A DNA stretch of 64,000 bases from Tubulanus polymorphus (Eukaryota; Nemertea; Palaeonemertea; Tubulaniformes; Tubulanidae). The stretch is taken from contig NC_134027.1 of the NCBI RefSeq assembly GCF_964204645.1, positions 9,288,485 to 9,352,484 on the forward strand, in the 5' to 3' direction. The first letter of the stretch is position 1, and each line of letters begins with the position of its first letter. The notes beneath the pieces were generated by a model. That model ran no database searches. It had not been told where the DNA came from and saw only the letters and a list, made by a program, of their open reading frames with translations. The translations under genes were made by a program, and so were the position numbers. Below are positions 39,501 to 51,689 of this stretch, piece after piece.

Positions 39501-41230
39501 GGAGTGTCCTAGCTTGGCCAGTGGTTAGCGTGTCCTATGTGCGTGACACTGCCATCCTTCTAATGTAGTAGGACATTATATTCCTCATAAGTTGTAGATG
39601 AAGATGTATCTACCGTGAGGATCGAGGATGTGGCGACTGGAACTAACTGTAACAAGGGAATTGACGGTGGAATAACGCGCACTCATTTCCTTCAATAGGG
39701 AAAATCTGACTTCATCGAAAATAAGTTGTTTATTGATTTAAGTGATTTGTTTGAATCTCGTCAAGGTATACATTTCAGCATTTCTAAGACATTATTTACA
39801 AACATGAGTTTTGCTTCATAACGCAAGTGAACTAATGAAATATTAGAATTTTCGATTTGATTATTTATGGTCTGAACGTTAAAAAAATGCTAGGAAACAT
39901 CAACATCCATGAGATATTGACATTTTTGAATTCAATTATTCATGCTCGACAATGTAAGATCGGGCTAGGAAACATCGACGTCAATGGGTATATCAATTTC
40001 AGTCGTCTTTGTGTGTAAGAAATTACCGCAACAACTGATCTAAAATTACACGAATCGACAATAAAACATTGAAGCACTAATCCGCGAAACCGAAACTTCA
40101 TCAATTCTAGAATACACCATGTATATGCATTTCCAACGTATACATAGGTTGACTGGGTAATCTTATAAATTACTTCGAGGTAATGACAGTTGCCAGCATT
40201 GTGGGATGCTGTAGTTTTTCGAACGTTTGACGTTAAAAACTGGGATTCGAAAATATTTCAGTTATACTTTTTTAATGAACAAATATTTGTCGCACACCAT
40301 AACGAAACATGTTGTGTCCTTATCGCTCGAAGTACTCACCTTTCAGATTGTAATACTCCGACGAGATTTTTGCACCGACTGCGACAGATTAATCATAATG
40401 TCAATATACTGATGAACCATCGTTGCCCTTTTCAGGGCAATAAAGGACTTTTTCTTTGAAACCGGTTTTTATGTAAAATAGCATAGAGTAAACTCATACG
40501 TTCTATTTTTATTCATAACACTGACCAAAACCTGACCAATTGTTGAACACGTAAAAAGAAAGAGAACGATCGCGGTCTTAAAAACAAATGACAGTAAAAA
40601 AGGATTTTAGGGTACGAACTAATGTGTGCGACCAGTTCATTTCGGACACGGAGATACGTCCGTTTCGTTTATGAAAACAACTGAAAGTATATAAAGCACG
40701 AGAAATGAGGCGTGGTGATAGATTCTAAATGATTTCATATTTAGAATAAAACAACTTTCGCCATACACGATGGTCGTGATATTTTGAAGAAATCGTGATG
40801 ATTTTGCGTGAAATTTCGCGTCTTTGTTAGGGCCTATTTTTGATAGCTTGGTTCAAGGGGGTAGACCTATTCAAACATAATTTTGGAGTAGGAAAAAGAA
40901 ATTTAAAAAATCCCTCAGCAAGATAAAATCATTTCTATCATTTTCATCAAGGAGGGAACTGTCAAGGATAGGGCAATATTCATATGTCCAATGATTCTTG
41001 GAAAGTTCGAATGCTGCACACTGCGATCAAAAAAGAACCTCGCATTCAAGCCGGTATTCTCATTCGGCGGCGAAGAGAAAAACTGAAAAATAATTTCGCT
41101 CAATTTTTCAACGAATTCGATCGCACGGAAGGGAGTGAAAAAAATTAAATCTATTTCTATTAGAATTCTATTCAAATTTCGGAGGTGGTTCCCGTAAACC
41201 AAGTTATTAGAAGAAGATGACCTTATGGTT

Positions 41231-41252
41231 TGTGTGTGTGTGTGTGTGTGTG
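41231..41252 (+). repeat. (GT)n microsatellite
   Basis: About eleven GT units. Confidence 0.9.
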
Positions 41253-42516
41253 GTTCGTTTTCTCGCTATGATATGCGCCACCCATTCTGTGCACATTTTT
41301 CACTTAAAAAAACAATGAATTCCTATCGGGAATAACAAGTTTCACCAGTGAAAGTGACCGCATGCCCTAATCATACATAATACATAATTTGCTTTGAACT
41401 AGCACATCCCGCCGATGTGATTTACTATTTTTCGCCGTGTACGCCCACCTAACGTCGGTGTACGCGCAGTGAGTGTCCATTACTGGCCAACCGACCGACG
41501 GAGCTTTCTGCGGCGGTCGAAACGATATCACATCTCAGCGGATGATCAAACGGTGGATGTAATTTGAGATGATTGCACGATTTCCAGATACTTCCTCCGC
41601 TGTCGTTTATTTTCGACACAAAGGTCAAAACAGGCCACGGTGTTATTCATTACTTGCTGTTGTTGTCGTCGTTTGCCGTGGCTTTCTGATGTGTAAACGA
41701 ATTATTGCAACCCGCCATGACATGCCGGGTCCTATAAACTTATCCTCTACAAGAGATGATAGACTTTTCTGGAAAATCGAAATTTAAAGCTTTTACACAC
41801 AAGATTCGTACGAGAAAAAATGGATTTCGATCACTTATAATGTCTCGAATCCTTTCTACTTTCATACACTACTAAATCTTTCAAAACATCCATAACTACG
41901 ACTGATTTCCTTAAAGCGCCAAAGCTGGTCCGTGCCGAGTGGGATCAGAGGTAGAACGAACCGCTAAAAATTGCCCTTCAAAGTGCCCTTCAAACAGTCA
42001 GTGTGAAAAGATTCGGGAAATTTGGATTAAATTTTCATGTTTATTTTTTAGAAAATTAAAAGTAATCCATTATCAAATGATTTATTCCGATACTCGAAAG
42101 ATCTGTTCTTTTTCAATAGGAAAGTGCCCTTTTCATGCAATAGAACTACACCTCAAAAAAGCTGGACACTAGGGATCACCACATTAAGCTCGAATGAAAT
42201 AATACATGCGGTGAATGTGAAGTCGGTGTCATTCCGAGGTGATGGCCGGCTATTTTGCGTGACGTATATGCGACTCTTCCGCGATAGGAAATTAGTCTCC
42301 GTATTATCCTTGTATTATTACGATAAGTGGATATAACGCCGACGACGAGTCCTATCGGTTTGTTGTTTGCATCTTCTTGATTGCACAGGTAGCTCAAAGG
42401 ATAACTGCATTACTTCGTCCCGTAAATAAAGACGATCCTATGGACACGGCGTTTTTTCTTTTTACTATCAGTATGTCGTGACCTATCTGATGGAAAATCT
42501 GCAGCAAGAAACGACA

Positions 42517-42672
42517 TAAGTTTAAAACCCACTAGAAACAGATTTCACTATACACAGAATTCGTGCTGTATCAAAAGCGAATTTCATTTATCACGAATTA
42601 AAATCAAAATACACGACGTTTCGAACCCGATCACATTATTCTAAATTCTGTATATAGTGGGTCTTAAACTTA
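42517..42672. repeat. Hairpin / short inverted-repeat element
   Basis: TAAGTTTAAAACCCACTA at 42517-42534 pairs with TAGTGGGTCTTAAACTTA at 42655-42672. Inner AGAATT/AATTCT segments also pair. No coding content. Confidence 0.5.
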
Positions 42673-43864
42673 TTATCTGTTCGCCACGTTTGTGCGTGGC
42701 TATTCTACCTCCAAGAAAGAAACTAAACACGAACGCCGCGTATTAAGCAGATAAGCATATTCGTGGCAAATATTCATAAACAAGAATGCGACGAAAAATT
42801 TGACTGAAACCGATATAGTGTAAAAAATGCAGGAAATTGTGTAATACCTCAGAGCAGATGTTGTATATTGCGTAATTGAAATTCAACGACGGAATAAATA
42901 AGAATATTGGCTGATGAGTTATTCCCGTTCTGACGCATTGTCAGAAGGAAAATATCATTCATGATATATCGAATTAATTAGCAATGAAAAAAAAACGATG
43001 CAACATATTTCTTCGTCGGTACGAAACGCTATACCACTCGGTACGTGACGATAATGGAATTCCATTGAAACGTTAGTCCAATTTTATGAGGCGTACGTTG
43101 AACTCGATCCGCCCGCAGCGTGTTCGCCAATCTCATATTCTGTCATTATTGATGATTAACTCATCGAGTTATTATTGGTGTGAAGTATCTCTTAACTTCG
43201 ACGCGAAAGAGCGCCGCGCGGTTCTACCGAAATAATCATATACGAACGCCGATGAAATGATAATATCACGCCCGCCAGATTATTAAATTCGGTTTGATTT
43301 CGAAATACCGAGGGTACTCAGAGATAAATGAATTGGCAAGATGGCTATGATGAAGAGAGTACCGGTGTAAAAGACGAACGCCCGGAGACATTAACCGACA
43401 TCCCTTGATTCTAAAATCCCATCGATAGTTGACGCGAAGTCACCGCTGTCAATTACTAAGGAAACGAGCGACACTTTAATGATCTCACATCCAATAAGTT
43501 TGTTATAAGAGAAACTGCGATGACGATGAGTACCTGAACGCGCTTTCGTTGATTTTTACTTTCTCGTTCTCAAGTTCGAAAAGGGTTCACGTCTCAGGTC
43601 AAAAAGCTTGAACGGTAAGCTTGATGATTCCGGCAATTTCTAGAAGTTCCCTGGTTTCGCACGTGCTTAGACGGCGGTTTTTCCTTGGAGTAATCATTAC
43701 TATGGTATGATTTCTCGGGCATAGTTTCGGTGGTATCATCCCGGGCCCAAGTGTAGAAAACGGGGTAATGGTGCGAGGTTGTAGGAACTACATACGTTGG
43801 TAGTGATTCGGGTTCTTTATTTTGACGTAATTCGAAGACCCACTGACTGACAGGTGACATGGTA

Positions 43865-43972
43865 TACTGGGTGACTGAATGACTGTATGATTGGCCGACT
43901 GGTCGACTGGATAACTGCGCAACTGGACGACTGGATGACTAGATTACTGGGTGACTGGGTGACTGCATACTC
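43865..43972 (+). repeat. Minisatellite with 8-bp ACTGG-type units
   Basis: About 13 degenerate units such as ACTGGGTG, ACTGGATG and ACTGGTCG run in tandem, with shorter variants at the left. Confidence 0.75.
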
Positions 43973-45665
43973 TGTAGCGCGGATGGATATAGATATGATT
44001 CGTGTGATTCATACTGGATTCATCTTAACCGGATCCTTACACTATGGACCCGAAACGATTCTATGTACGTACGTGGTTTTGCGCATGCTCCTCGATGACC
44101 GCCGTGTTATACATGCTATGATTAAACCAGAGGAAAGACGCATAAACCGTATGGTTATGCGAATCGGAGGTCTACGATAATCATGGGAATGTAATTCACG
44201 CTGCAGGTGATCGAACGATAAACACCGATTAATGCCAAATGAAGAGGAAGTCGCTTGTAATCGCTTTTTCTATTTATGAGATGCTGGCGATAGCCGATCA
44301 GCGATATAGCCGCGGCGAAACGCCACCCTGGCACTTGTTGCGTACAAAGCACGATAAAAAGCCGCATAAAATACATTTACTGATCAACAAGGCCCAATTT
44401 CCGATTATCAAGGTCCTAAAATACGACTATTCGATTACGTGATCATACTTTATGCACGTTAAAGATATCCAGCGTCGGACAAAAAGCTGATATCCCACTT
44501 GAAACCGAACTAACACGTAGATATGTCGTTTTCATATGAGGTGAGATCATATCATATTGATTGCTTTTCCGTAAATATTTTTCAATCAACAAATATTTTA
44601 TAAAGCATTCCGAGCCTAATGATCATTTGCAGATGATGAATTATTTCGAAATCGTACACAAAGCTTCCTAAGATTCGAGACCACAGTATCGCTCAAGACA
44701 TGCACCCAATCCACAGAAATTGCACAATAATCCAGATAAATATATATATATATATAAATAAATATATATAAAATATATATAAACTTCTATTTAAGAACCT
44801 TTCATATTTGGCTGAATTATCATCATCATTTATTGAATTACATGAATTGTCATGAACTTTCATCTTACACACGGATATTGTGTATCATCTCGACATACAT
44901 TCGCACAGATTCTCTTATGTCCATCGAAACGATCTAATTTTCTTCATACCTCTACTGAATTTGTATTTTCAGTAGAATTCATATCGCCATATAGTTATTT
45001 AGAGCATCATAAAGTCAAGTGAATATCATTCATAAAATCATATTCGCTTGCGTTACCCTGATGTGATTTATTCGTTTGTAACAAATAAGAATGGAAACCA
45101 ATACCTGAAAAAGCACTTGCCACTGTCATAAAATCTTTTACGATCACGATCGTAAATTCAGCGTCAATGCGTCATCGATACAGACGATATAGAGATGTGT
45201 CTGCAATCTATTTTTTTCCAAAAAGTATTTCTATAAGTTCAATCATCAGTGGTAGAGCCGATGTTTTGTAATAGCAATTTCAGATTTCAGGTCTTCGGGT
45301 ACACGCTTACCACCAAGAATTGTTTTATGGCTCGTAAGAATTCTTCGTTTATACTTGAGTTGTTTAAAGTTTCTAACGTTATTTACTCTTATCTTAAGTA
45401 GATGTTTCCCCTTATAGTTTCAGTCTTAATCATATGCTTACAACGGAAACTAACATACTTATATTCAAATTTATTCATAAAATATAATATATACATCAAA
45501 AATCTATTAACATTACCAAATAACCAAAAGCAATGTATTTCATCAATCAGTTGTCAAGTATAAATACTCTGGCAAATCAAATATATATCTCCATTGAATT
45601 CAAATCGAAAAATTATTCATAAGAGGAAATGGGCCTATATGAACGTATAATTGAGCTTTGAAACA
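43973..45665. other. No gene; includes gene B 3' flank
   Basis: Strongly AT-rich from 44,700. The candidate AATAAA for gene B (minus strand) is at 45475-45470. Confidence 0.45.
44739..44783. repeat. Interrupted (AT)n tract
   Basis: TA runs broken by AAATAA spacers. Confidence 0.8.
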
Positions 45666-47885
45666 TCAGTGATGTCCACTGTGCCCATGTTTGTGTTGAT
45701 GTGTGGGTCTGTGTCCGGTACCGTGGTGTCCACGGTTGCATTGGATGGTTGCGTCCCGACTTCTTAACAACTGCGTCCATACGTGTTGGGACGACCTTCT
45801 GATCGTACAACAGTTCGATACATCCCTGCTCACTACCTAAAAGCAGCCAAATAAGAAGCATTAAATTCGAATATTTTATCAACAATGGAGGAGAGGAAGC
45901 TACGCTAAGGCCTACCCGGTATTGTTAAGACATGTGTTAAATTGGCCTCAAATCTGAATATATTAGTTTACTAACAGATTAAGATTCTAGGCCATTTAAA
46001 CATATATAGATAAATAATATATAATAAATAATATGATATCTTAAATGAGGAACACCGGGTTTTTACGCATTCAGTATCTAACTTGCTACCTTCATTGTAC
46101 ATTGGTGAGTGAACATCTGGGCCAGGTTGAAGCTTTGTCGATCGACCTCCTGCGATAATTTCAATCGCTGGCTCGTACCCGACAGATGCGCCCAGGCTGG
46201 ATGATGTGAGTGACTACGTGAAATGAAAGAAACAATTTCATGAATGATTCAGTACATTTATGGTAAGTATGCATGGGATGAATATCAATAGCATAGAATA
46301 CTGAAAAGTAATTTTTAACCGAACGATTAATCAAAATAACCAGTTCAAGTGCCCAAATAGAACGAATGGAGCTGACAAATGCAACTGTACAAAATAGCTC
46401 GCTCAACGAATTTTGCAAGGAAGCTCAAAAACATTATTTGACTTACGCGGTACGGAGCTCGTTACAGGTTTTTCCGGCTGCGTGCATATAGTGGTGTACT
46501 TCCACCGCACCAAGCGACGTACGGTCGGTCCTTTCTATGTTGTAGTGCACATCTACCCATTCACTACCGGGCTACATAGCAAAACAAATACGAGGACATG
46601 TCTTTTTATCAGTGAAAACATTTTCTGTAAATTATCTTTAGATCCAAATATGGAAATTTCCATTCAATTTGTTCGCCATTATAGCGTTGCATGGTCTCAT
46701 ATCATGTTAGGAAACCAAATTCAAACTAATTCCAATTAAGAATGGTCTCATGAAAAAGTCTCTCCTTCTTAGAACTTTTTGTTCGAAGTCCCCAGTCACA
46801 TTCATTACATACATCTCAATAAGCTTAACGTTAACGACGGGTACTAATGCGGACGCTACCGCCCGACACAATAAGACTTGTCCTTGCTCAATAAACGTGC
46901 CAAACGGTGCTACGGCTGTATGTTCATCGTAAGCAGATCTTTCATGAGATACACTTTGAATTCCAGATTAAGCGTCAACATTTGCGTCCAGTTGCAATCG
47001 ATCACATTGCGTTGCAAGCAGTCGCAATAAGTCAACCTGTCCACCTTAATTTTTATTCATAAATATTTACATTGCTTTTTCACGTACCAGATGCCGGAAA
47101 AGTATGTGTCCACCAATTCCACCATTTCGACGGTGATTAAGACAACAACATCCGTAAGTGGCTGGAAATGGGAGAATATACGTATGGAAATTGAAGCTGA
47201 TCCAAATTACTTTGCATATATTTCCAGATTAAAGTGTTATTATTGAAACAAGATCCAAGGTCATTTTTATTAGTGCCGCTATATCTATCTTTAACCAGGG
47301 GGTTAAATTAATCCATTGCCAATTGATTTCAACCCCGATGTTTCTGATGTGACACTGGCCCCAGAAGTGGCGGTTTATCATAGGAATATGTATATTTACC
47401 CGCCACAGGTGAGTCTGCTTGCATGTCGTTAGTCCTCATCCCTTCTACGGCAGCGGGAAGATTTGCTTCTGTTGATTCCTGGTCCAATTCATCGGTGGAT
47501 TGTGGCAATGTGTTGTCGCTTCGTTTGTGATGGTATACGTGCACGTGGTTTCCAGTTGCTTTTTCCTTCTTGCTGCCATCGTGAATGTATATATTTACCG
47601 TGCGTTTGCTTTCAAGTTCGCGCACGAACTTCCAAAGCGCTGATACGTCACGTTCCAGTTTATGGACAGCTCTGAACTCCCCATTTTCATTTTCATTATC
47701 TACCGTTTGAGAATGAACAAAAAAGAATCGTATCAAGTAAGTTTCATATAAAGCTGGTATTCCCGTCTTAATGGGTATGACGTGCGTATTGTAACTTCAA
47801 ACTTACCCTGTTCGACTTCGGAATGATGGTCGCAGTTAACGGCCGCGAAAGCCAAAAATAAAGATACCAACCACAAAATCTTCAT
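45666..47885 (-). CDS. Gene B: secreted degenerate Cu/Zn-SOD-domain protein with His-rich tail
   Basis: I assembled six exons from the raw sequence: 47885-47807, 47699-47400, 47161-47088, 46571-46447, 46213-46090 and 45836-45666. Intron phases are 1,1,0,2,0 and all introns are GT..AG (donors GTAAGT, GTAAAT, GTACGT, GTAAGT, GTAGCA). The product is 290 aa. Residues 1-18 form a signal peptide (MKILWLVSLFLAFAAVNC). Exon 2 encodes a charged, probably helical segment and a His-containing linker. Exons 3-6 match the SOD fold thinly: a GGHILF strand, VEVHHYM where active SOD has FHVHEFG, and NCC near the end where SOD has ACG. The first His of that motif is Glu and the second is kept. The protein ends in a His-rich tail (GHHGTGHRPTHQHKHGHSGHH spread over the last residues). 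Assignment rests on identical domain intron phases with gene A and weak motif similarity. Known relatives would be the pernin/cavortin/dominin haemolymph proteins, which bind metal but lack typical SOD activity. The role is inferred. An AATAAA lies about 190 bases past the stop. Confidence 0.72.
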
Positions 47886-49014
47886 ATTTAATGTGTATGC
47901 GGTCTACACCGAATGTTTCTACTAGCACAAGTGATACCAGATTTTCTAGTTCGCCTGTTCCGAACAATAGACGATTTTCTCGAAAATGTGTTACTGCGCA
48001 GAAAAACGATAAGATAAGGTATCAATGTTTTCAAGAAATATATTATCATGTAATCGATTATTTTGCTGTACTTATTTGGGGGGTGTTCAACGAATTTTCC
48101 GGTTAATTTCAAGAATTTTGTTTTACTGACGGAACTTGTTCGCAGATTTTTTATCTTTACAGACCGGCCGAAATAAAATGCCCTGGATGGATTACGTATG
48201 TTCAACGGAGAAAACAAAAACAATATTGAGGGTCTAAACGTATTTATCGTTTAGAATTGGTAATGTGGTTGAAACACAGAACACCGTATGACGTAGCGAT
48301 CCCTGTGCCCAGACGTGTTTTTAGCCGTTAGAAATCTACATTACATTCTGATTTAATCCATTGTAATAAATCGGCCTACTCCACGAATCAAGCAACATAG
48401 GCTCAATTTCGTATTAGATTCCGTTGTAGGTAAGTCGTTTTCAATGATATTTCGAAGGTCGTTTTAGGTTGCGTGTGACAGTATTCCTACGAACCTATAC
48501 GAAATCTAGTAAAATAGGTAGGCACATTATACAGTTCAGGGTTCGAGCATTGTGAAATTTGAAAAACGGTCAAACGTTGAACCTTGATAAAGACGACCAG
48601 TATTCAAGAATATGGTAATCTACAATCTGCATTGATCACTTCTACCATATAAGTAAATGAATTCCAGTCCGTATAAGAGACATGCTACGTGGCTGCAAAA
48701 GTTAAATTCGTCTATGCACTTGAAGACTAGATGATGAACAAAGGCGCAAACATAATTTATTTCGGCGCATTTCGACCTCTGAGGAACTGTTAGTTCCGTC
48801 TGGCCTAAAATCTACAATCAAGTTGTATTATTGTTAGCGTACCAATAAAAAGTCAGACAATAGACTCATTTTATTATGATTTCCTTTCGTCGTTAAGATT
48901 CCTAATCGACTTGTGTCAGTACCGACCTCGAGAGATAAATATACTAAAGTGCAAAGATAGACATTCAACCACGAAATTTTCGGAGGATTCATTTGAAGAC
49001 TGCTGTTCAAAGCG
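47886..49014. other. 1.1-kb intergenic region between divergent genes A and B
   Basis: This stretch separates the start codons of the two head-to-head His-rich SOD-like genes, so it must hold both promoters. I saw no coding exon in it. Apart from the TATA-like motif near gene A, no known control site could be read with confidence. Confidence 0.5.
48935..48943 (+). promoter_or_regulatory. Possible TATA-like element of gene A
   Basis: An ATAAATATA motif lies about 80 bases before the first in-frame ATG of gene A, with pyrimidine-A start-site-like sequence about 30 bases further on. No comparable motif is clear upstream of gene B. This is motif reading only. Confidence 0.25.
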
Positions 49015-49023
49015 ATGGGTTGC

Positions 49024-51689
49024 ATGTGGAAATTAGTGGCTGTCACAGCAGCAGTATGTTTGGTGTGGAAAACCGAAATATGTTTTGGTAAGTGCAACGA
49101 GAGGTTGGGAATAGGGTTTGTTGATTGATGATTTGACATTCAGTGCCAATACGGAGAGAAATTATTTATTTCATCTGCTGACAACCAAATAGGAAATCCC
49201 GTTTTCGATGCTGTATTTGACCGGAAATCGGAAGCCAATATCCGGACACGACGTCATGTGAATGATAACACCCATCACCACCACGAAGACAGCCACGAAC
49301 ACGATACCCACCACCACCACGACACCGGTCATCATGGACACGATGACCACCACCATGACAGTAGCCACGTGGATCACCATCACGATCACGGCACTAGCCA
49401 CAGCAGCCATCACCACGGGTCACATCGAGACAGTCATGAGCATCACGACCACCATCACAATCCCCATCATCATCATCAACATGGTACAGCACATCAAGTT
49501 GACACTCATCACAACCATCATCGTGATCACGGCCACCATGATCACCATGAGCCCATCAGTAAGTCAGATATCAGGGTTATCGACGGGTCGTGTCTACCTT
49601 CCATTTTCAAATTTCCATGCTATTTTTGTTGACGCCATCAGAGGAAAGTGGCTTGTGTCCTAACATAACAATCCGGGAAAAATAACTTCAGTTAGACTTT
49701 GCCCTAACCAACTTTGATATCATATTAGTCAGCGACTATTATATATGTGATAAGATTTTAAGCTTTACACAAATGATTAAAGTAACTGCTTATTCTCGGA
49801 TGAGCTTTGAAAACTAGTCCATGTTTTTAAAGGCAGTACATCTACTTCTGGCAAGCACCATGGCCAACACTATGACGCTGTCGTAAAGCATACCGATAAA
49901 CTCGGTCACACTCACAGCGATGTCATACATCATGAACACGCCCGCGAAGAGGATGAACGAACGGCAACCGAGGTTCAACATCTTAGTGGACACCACCACC
50001 ATCATCATCACCACCATGATCACCAGACTGGAAATCTAAATATGACCGATGAAACCCAGGATGATAACAGCACTTCTTCAAATGAATCTCTGACCGGTAA
50101 AGTATACATTTTACTTTTTTTGTTTATTTCAAAACATTTGTCCTTATATACATATAGAAAAAAATAGAAAGCTAATAGAAGCAAATACTTGATAAATGTA
50201 GTGAATTTTTTGAACATTTTTCATACGGCATCCATCGATTGTACTTTCAGAGATTTTTGGTAGATGTGATGTGAATAGTAATGATAATGGACTAGCAATA
50301 AACGGAAGCATCCATCTACGTCAGAAGGTGATCCATTATAAATATTTCATCACAAAAATAATGAGATGTGAAAGTATGATATTGAATGAAATCAATTTAT
50401 CTATTGATGATAATTTGCATCTAATTTTATTTATTTTTCCATCCTATTTATGGCTATGAAGTGTACGAAGAAATGTTGTTGTTGTAATATGAAAGGGAAT
50501 TCGCAACCCGTTGAAATGAAATTGAACTTGAAAACGTCCGGATCACGGGCGGCTACGGGAATTGTGGTCGAATTGCTAGAGTATGGTGTCATCACGCCGA
50601 AATGTGATATGATGGGTGCTCGATTCGGAGGAAATACAAACGCGACTACGAAGTACGTCACTTGCAATTTCGTTTATTACACGACGTTTTATTAGAAGTT
50701 GACTTACATATCATAGGCGGACAATTGAGCGAAGGACGACAATGAGTGAATTTCTTGAAATCGATGCTCAAATTTTCTCTACTAGGCTGGCATCAGGGTG
50801 GAACTTCCTCAATTCCTCAATGGGCGGGAGGCGAGCGGGAGGTTCGTTCGCAGCCACCCCTCCTTAAATATGGGCCCGCACAGTGGATTTGGAGGAGTTA
50901 AAAAAGTTGACGCACGTGAGAGATGTGCGTGATGTCGGCAAAAAACCCAAATGCTGGCACCTTTAGCCTACTTTTGAATGAATTGTAGCTGCAGTAATTA
51001 ATTTTTTCTAACCAGGTGTCTAACGTCTTTATTCTAAAAAAATCTCTTTGATGTACTACTTTCTATTCTAAATAATTTAGCATTAGAATTGCAAAGTGCA
51101 GAACCTGCACCTGGTGTAGATAAATTGAATGGGCCATATCGCTACTGTAAAATGTCCAATGGCTAAATCATAGTAATCGTGATAATGAATATTACACATA
51201 TCGAATAAGAAATTTCATTCAACTTGGAGACCATGCGGCAGTAACGTACGCATGGATGTAAAATATGATAGAAATTATATTCTAAATACATATTTTTCAT
51301 TTCAAATTTAAGGAATATAAGTACTCACGTAAGCGTTATACCTAATGAAGCTGGGGAAGTTGTTACTAAACTAGAAGGACAAGGGTTAACCCTCCGAGGA
51401 AAGGATACCATATTTGGAAGAGGGATTAAGGTTAGTTAGTATATTCGTATGTCAACAACTTAATGGGTGCATAATGAATTGTAAAACAAGTATATACTGT
51501 GACAAGTAACATTTTTTTTTGAAATACGCGGAATTCATAAATTCTTAGATCGGGAGGCGATGTCTTACAGTTGTTTTTTTAATCTCATTACAGATGACAA
51601 CGACGGTCAGTGAACCGGACCACGACCTGTTAGTCAACTGTTGCGTGATCAGCCAGGCGCCATCGGATCCAATATGGGACACGAATTAA
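49024..51689 (+). CDS. Gene A: secreted His-rich protein with degenerate Cu/Zn-SOD domain (pernin/cavortin-like)
   Basis: Seven exons: 49024-49087, 49193-49558, 49833-50096, 50251-50327, 50462-50652 (or from 50471), 51313-51430 and 51594-51689. Phases are 1,1,1,0,2,0 and the product is about 391 aa. An in-frame ATG at 49015 would add three residues. The signal peptide is MWKLVAVTAAVCLVWKTEICFG. Exons 2-3 encode roughly 68 His in 210 residues (HHHH, HDHHH and HEHHD types plus a run of nine His), followed by an Asp/Asn/Ser linker. Exons 4-7 form a Cu/Zn-SOD fold: a NGSIHLRQK strand, LLEYG replacing HVHEFG, KCDMMGARF replacing GCxSAGPHF, DTIFGRG matching SIIGR, and NCCVIS matching ACGVIG. In human SOD1 numbering H46 is Glu, H48 is Leu, H63 is Arg and H120 is Thr, while C57, G61 and C146 are kept. 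It is therefore unlikely to be an enzyme. A metal-carrying or storage haemolymph protein, as in bivalves, is inferred. The exon 4/5 junction is the least certain. Confidence 0.85.

Larger units (their letters stand above)
39501..43864. other. No gene recognised
   Basis: Only short ORFs, plus a hairpin and a GT repeat listed separately. Confidence 0.45.

Noticed and set aside
47091-47153. Apparent plus-strand exon with acceptor and GTAAGT donor
   Set aside because: The minus-strand exon at the same place (47161-47088) fits gene B in phase on both sides, so the plus-strand signals are coincidental.
49258-49663. Overlapping Thr/Ile-rich ORF (plus) and Val/Met-rich ORF (minus) over the His-rich exon
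   Set aside because: They are other-frame readings of CAC/CAT-rich DNA. The His frame is the one that links by phase to a signal-peptide exon and SOD-domain exons.
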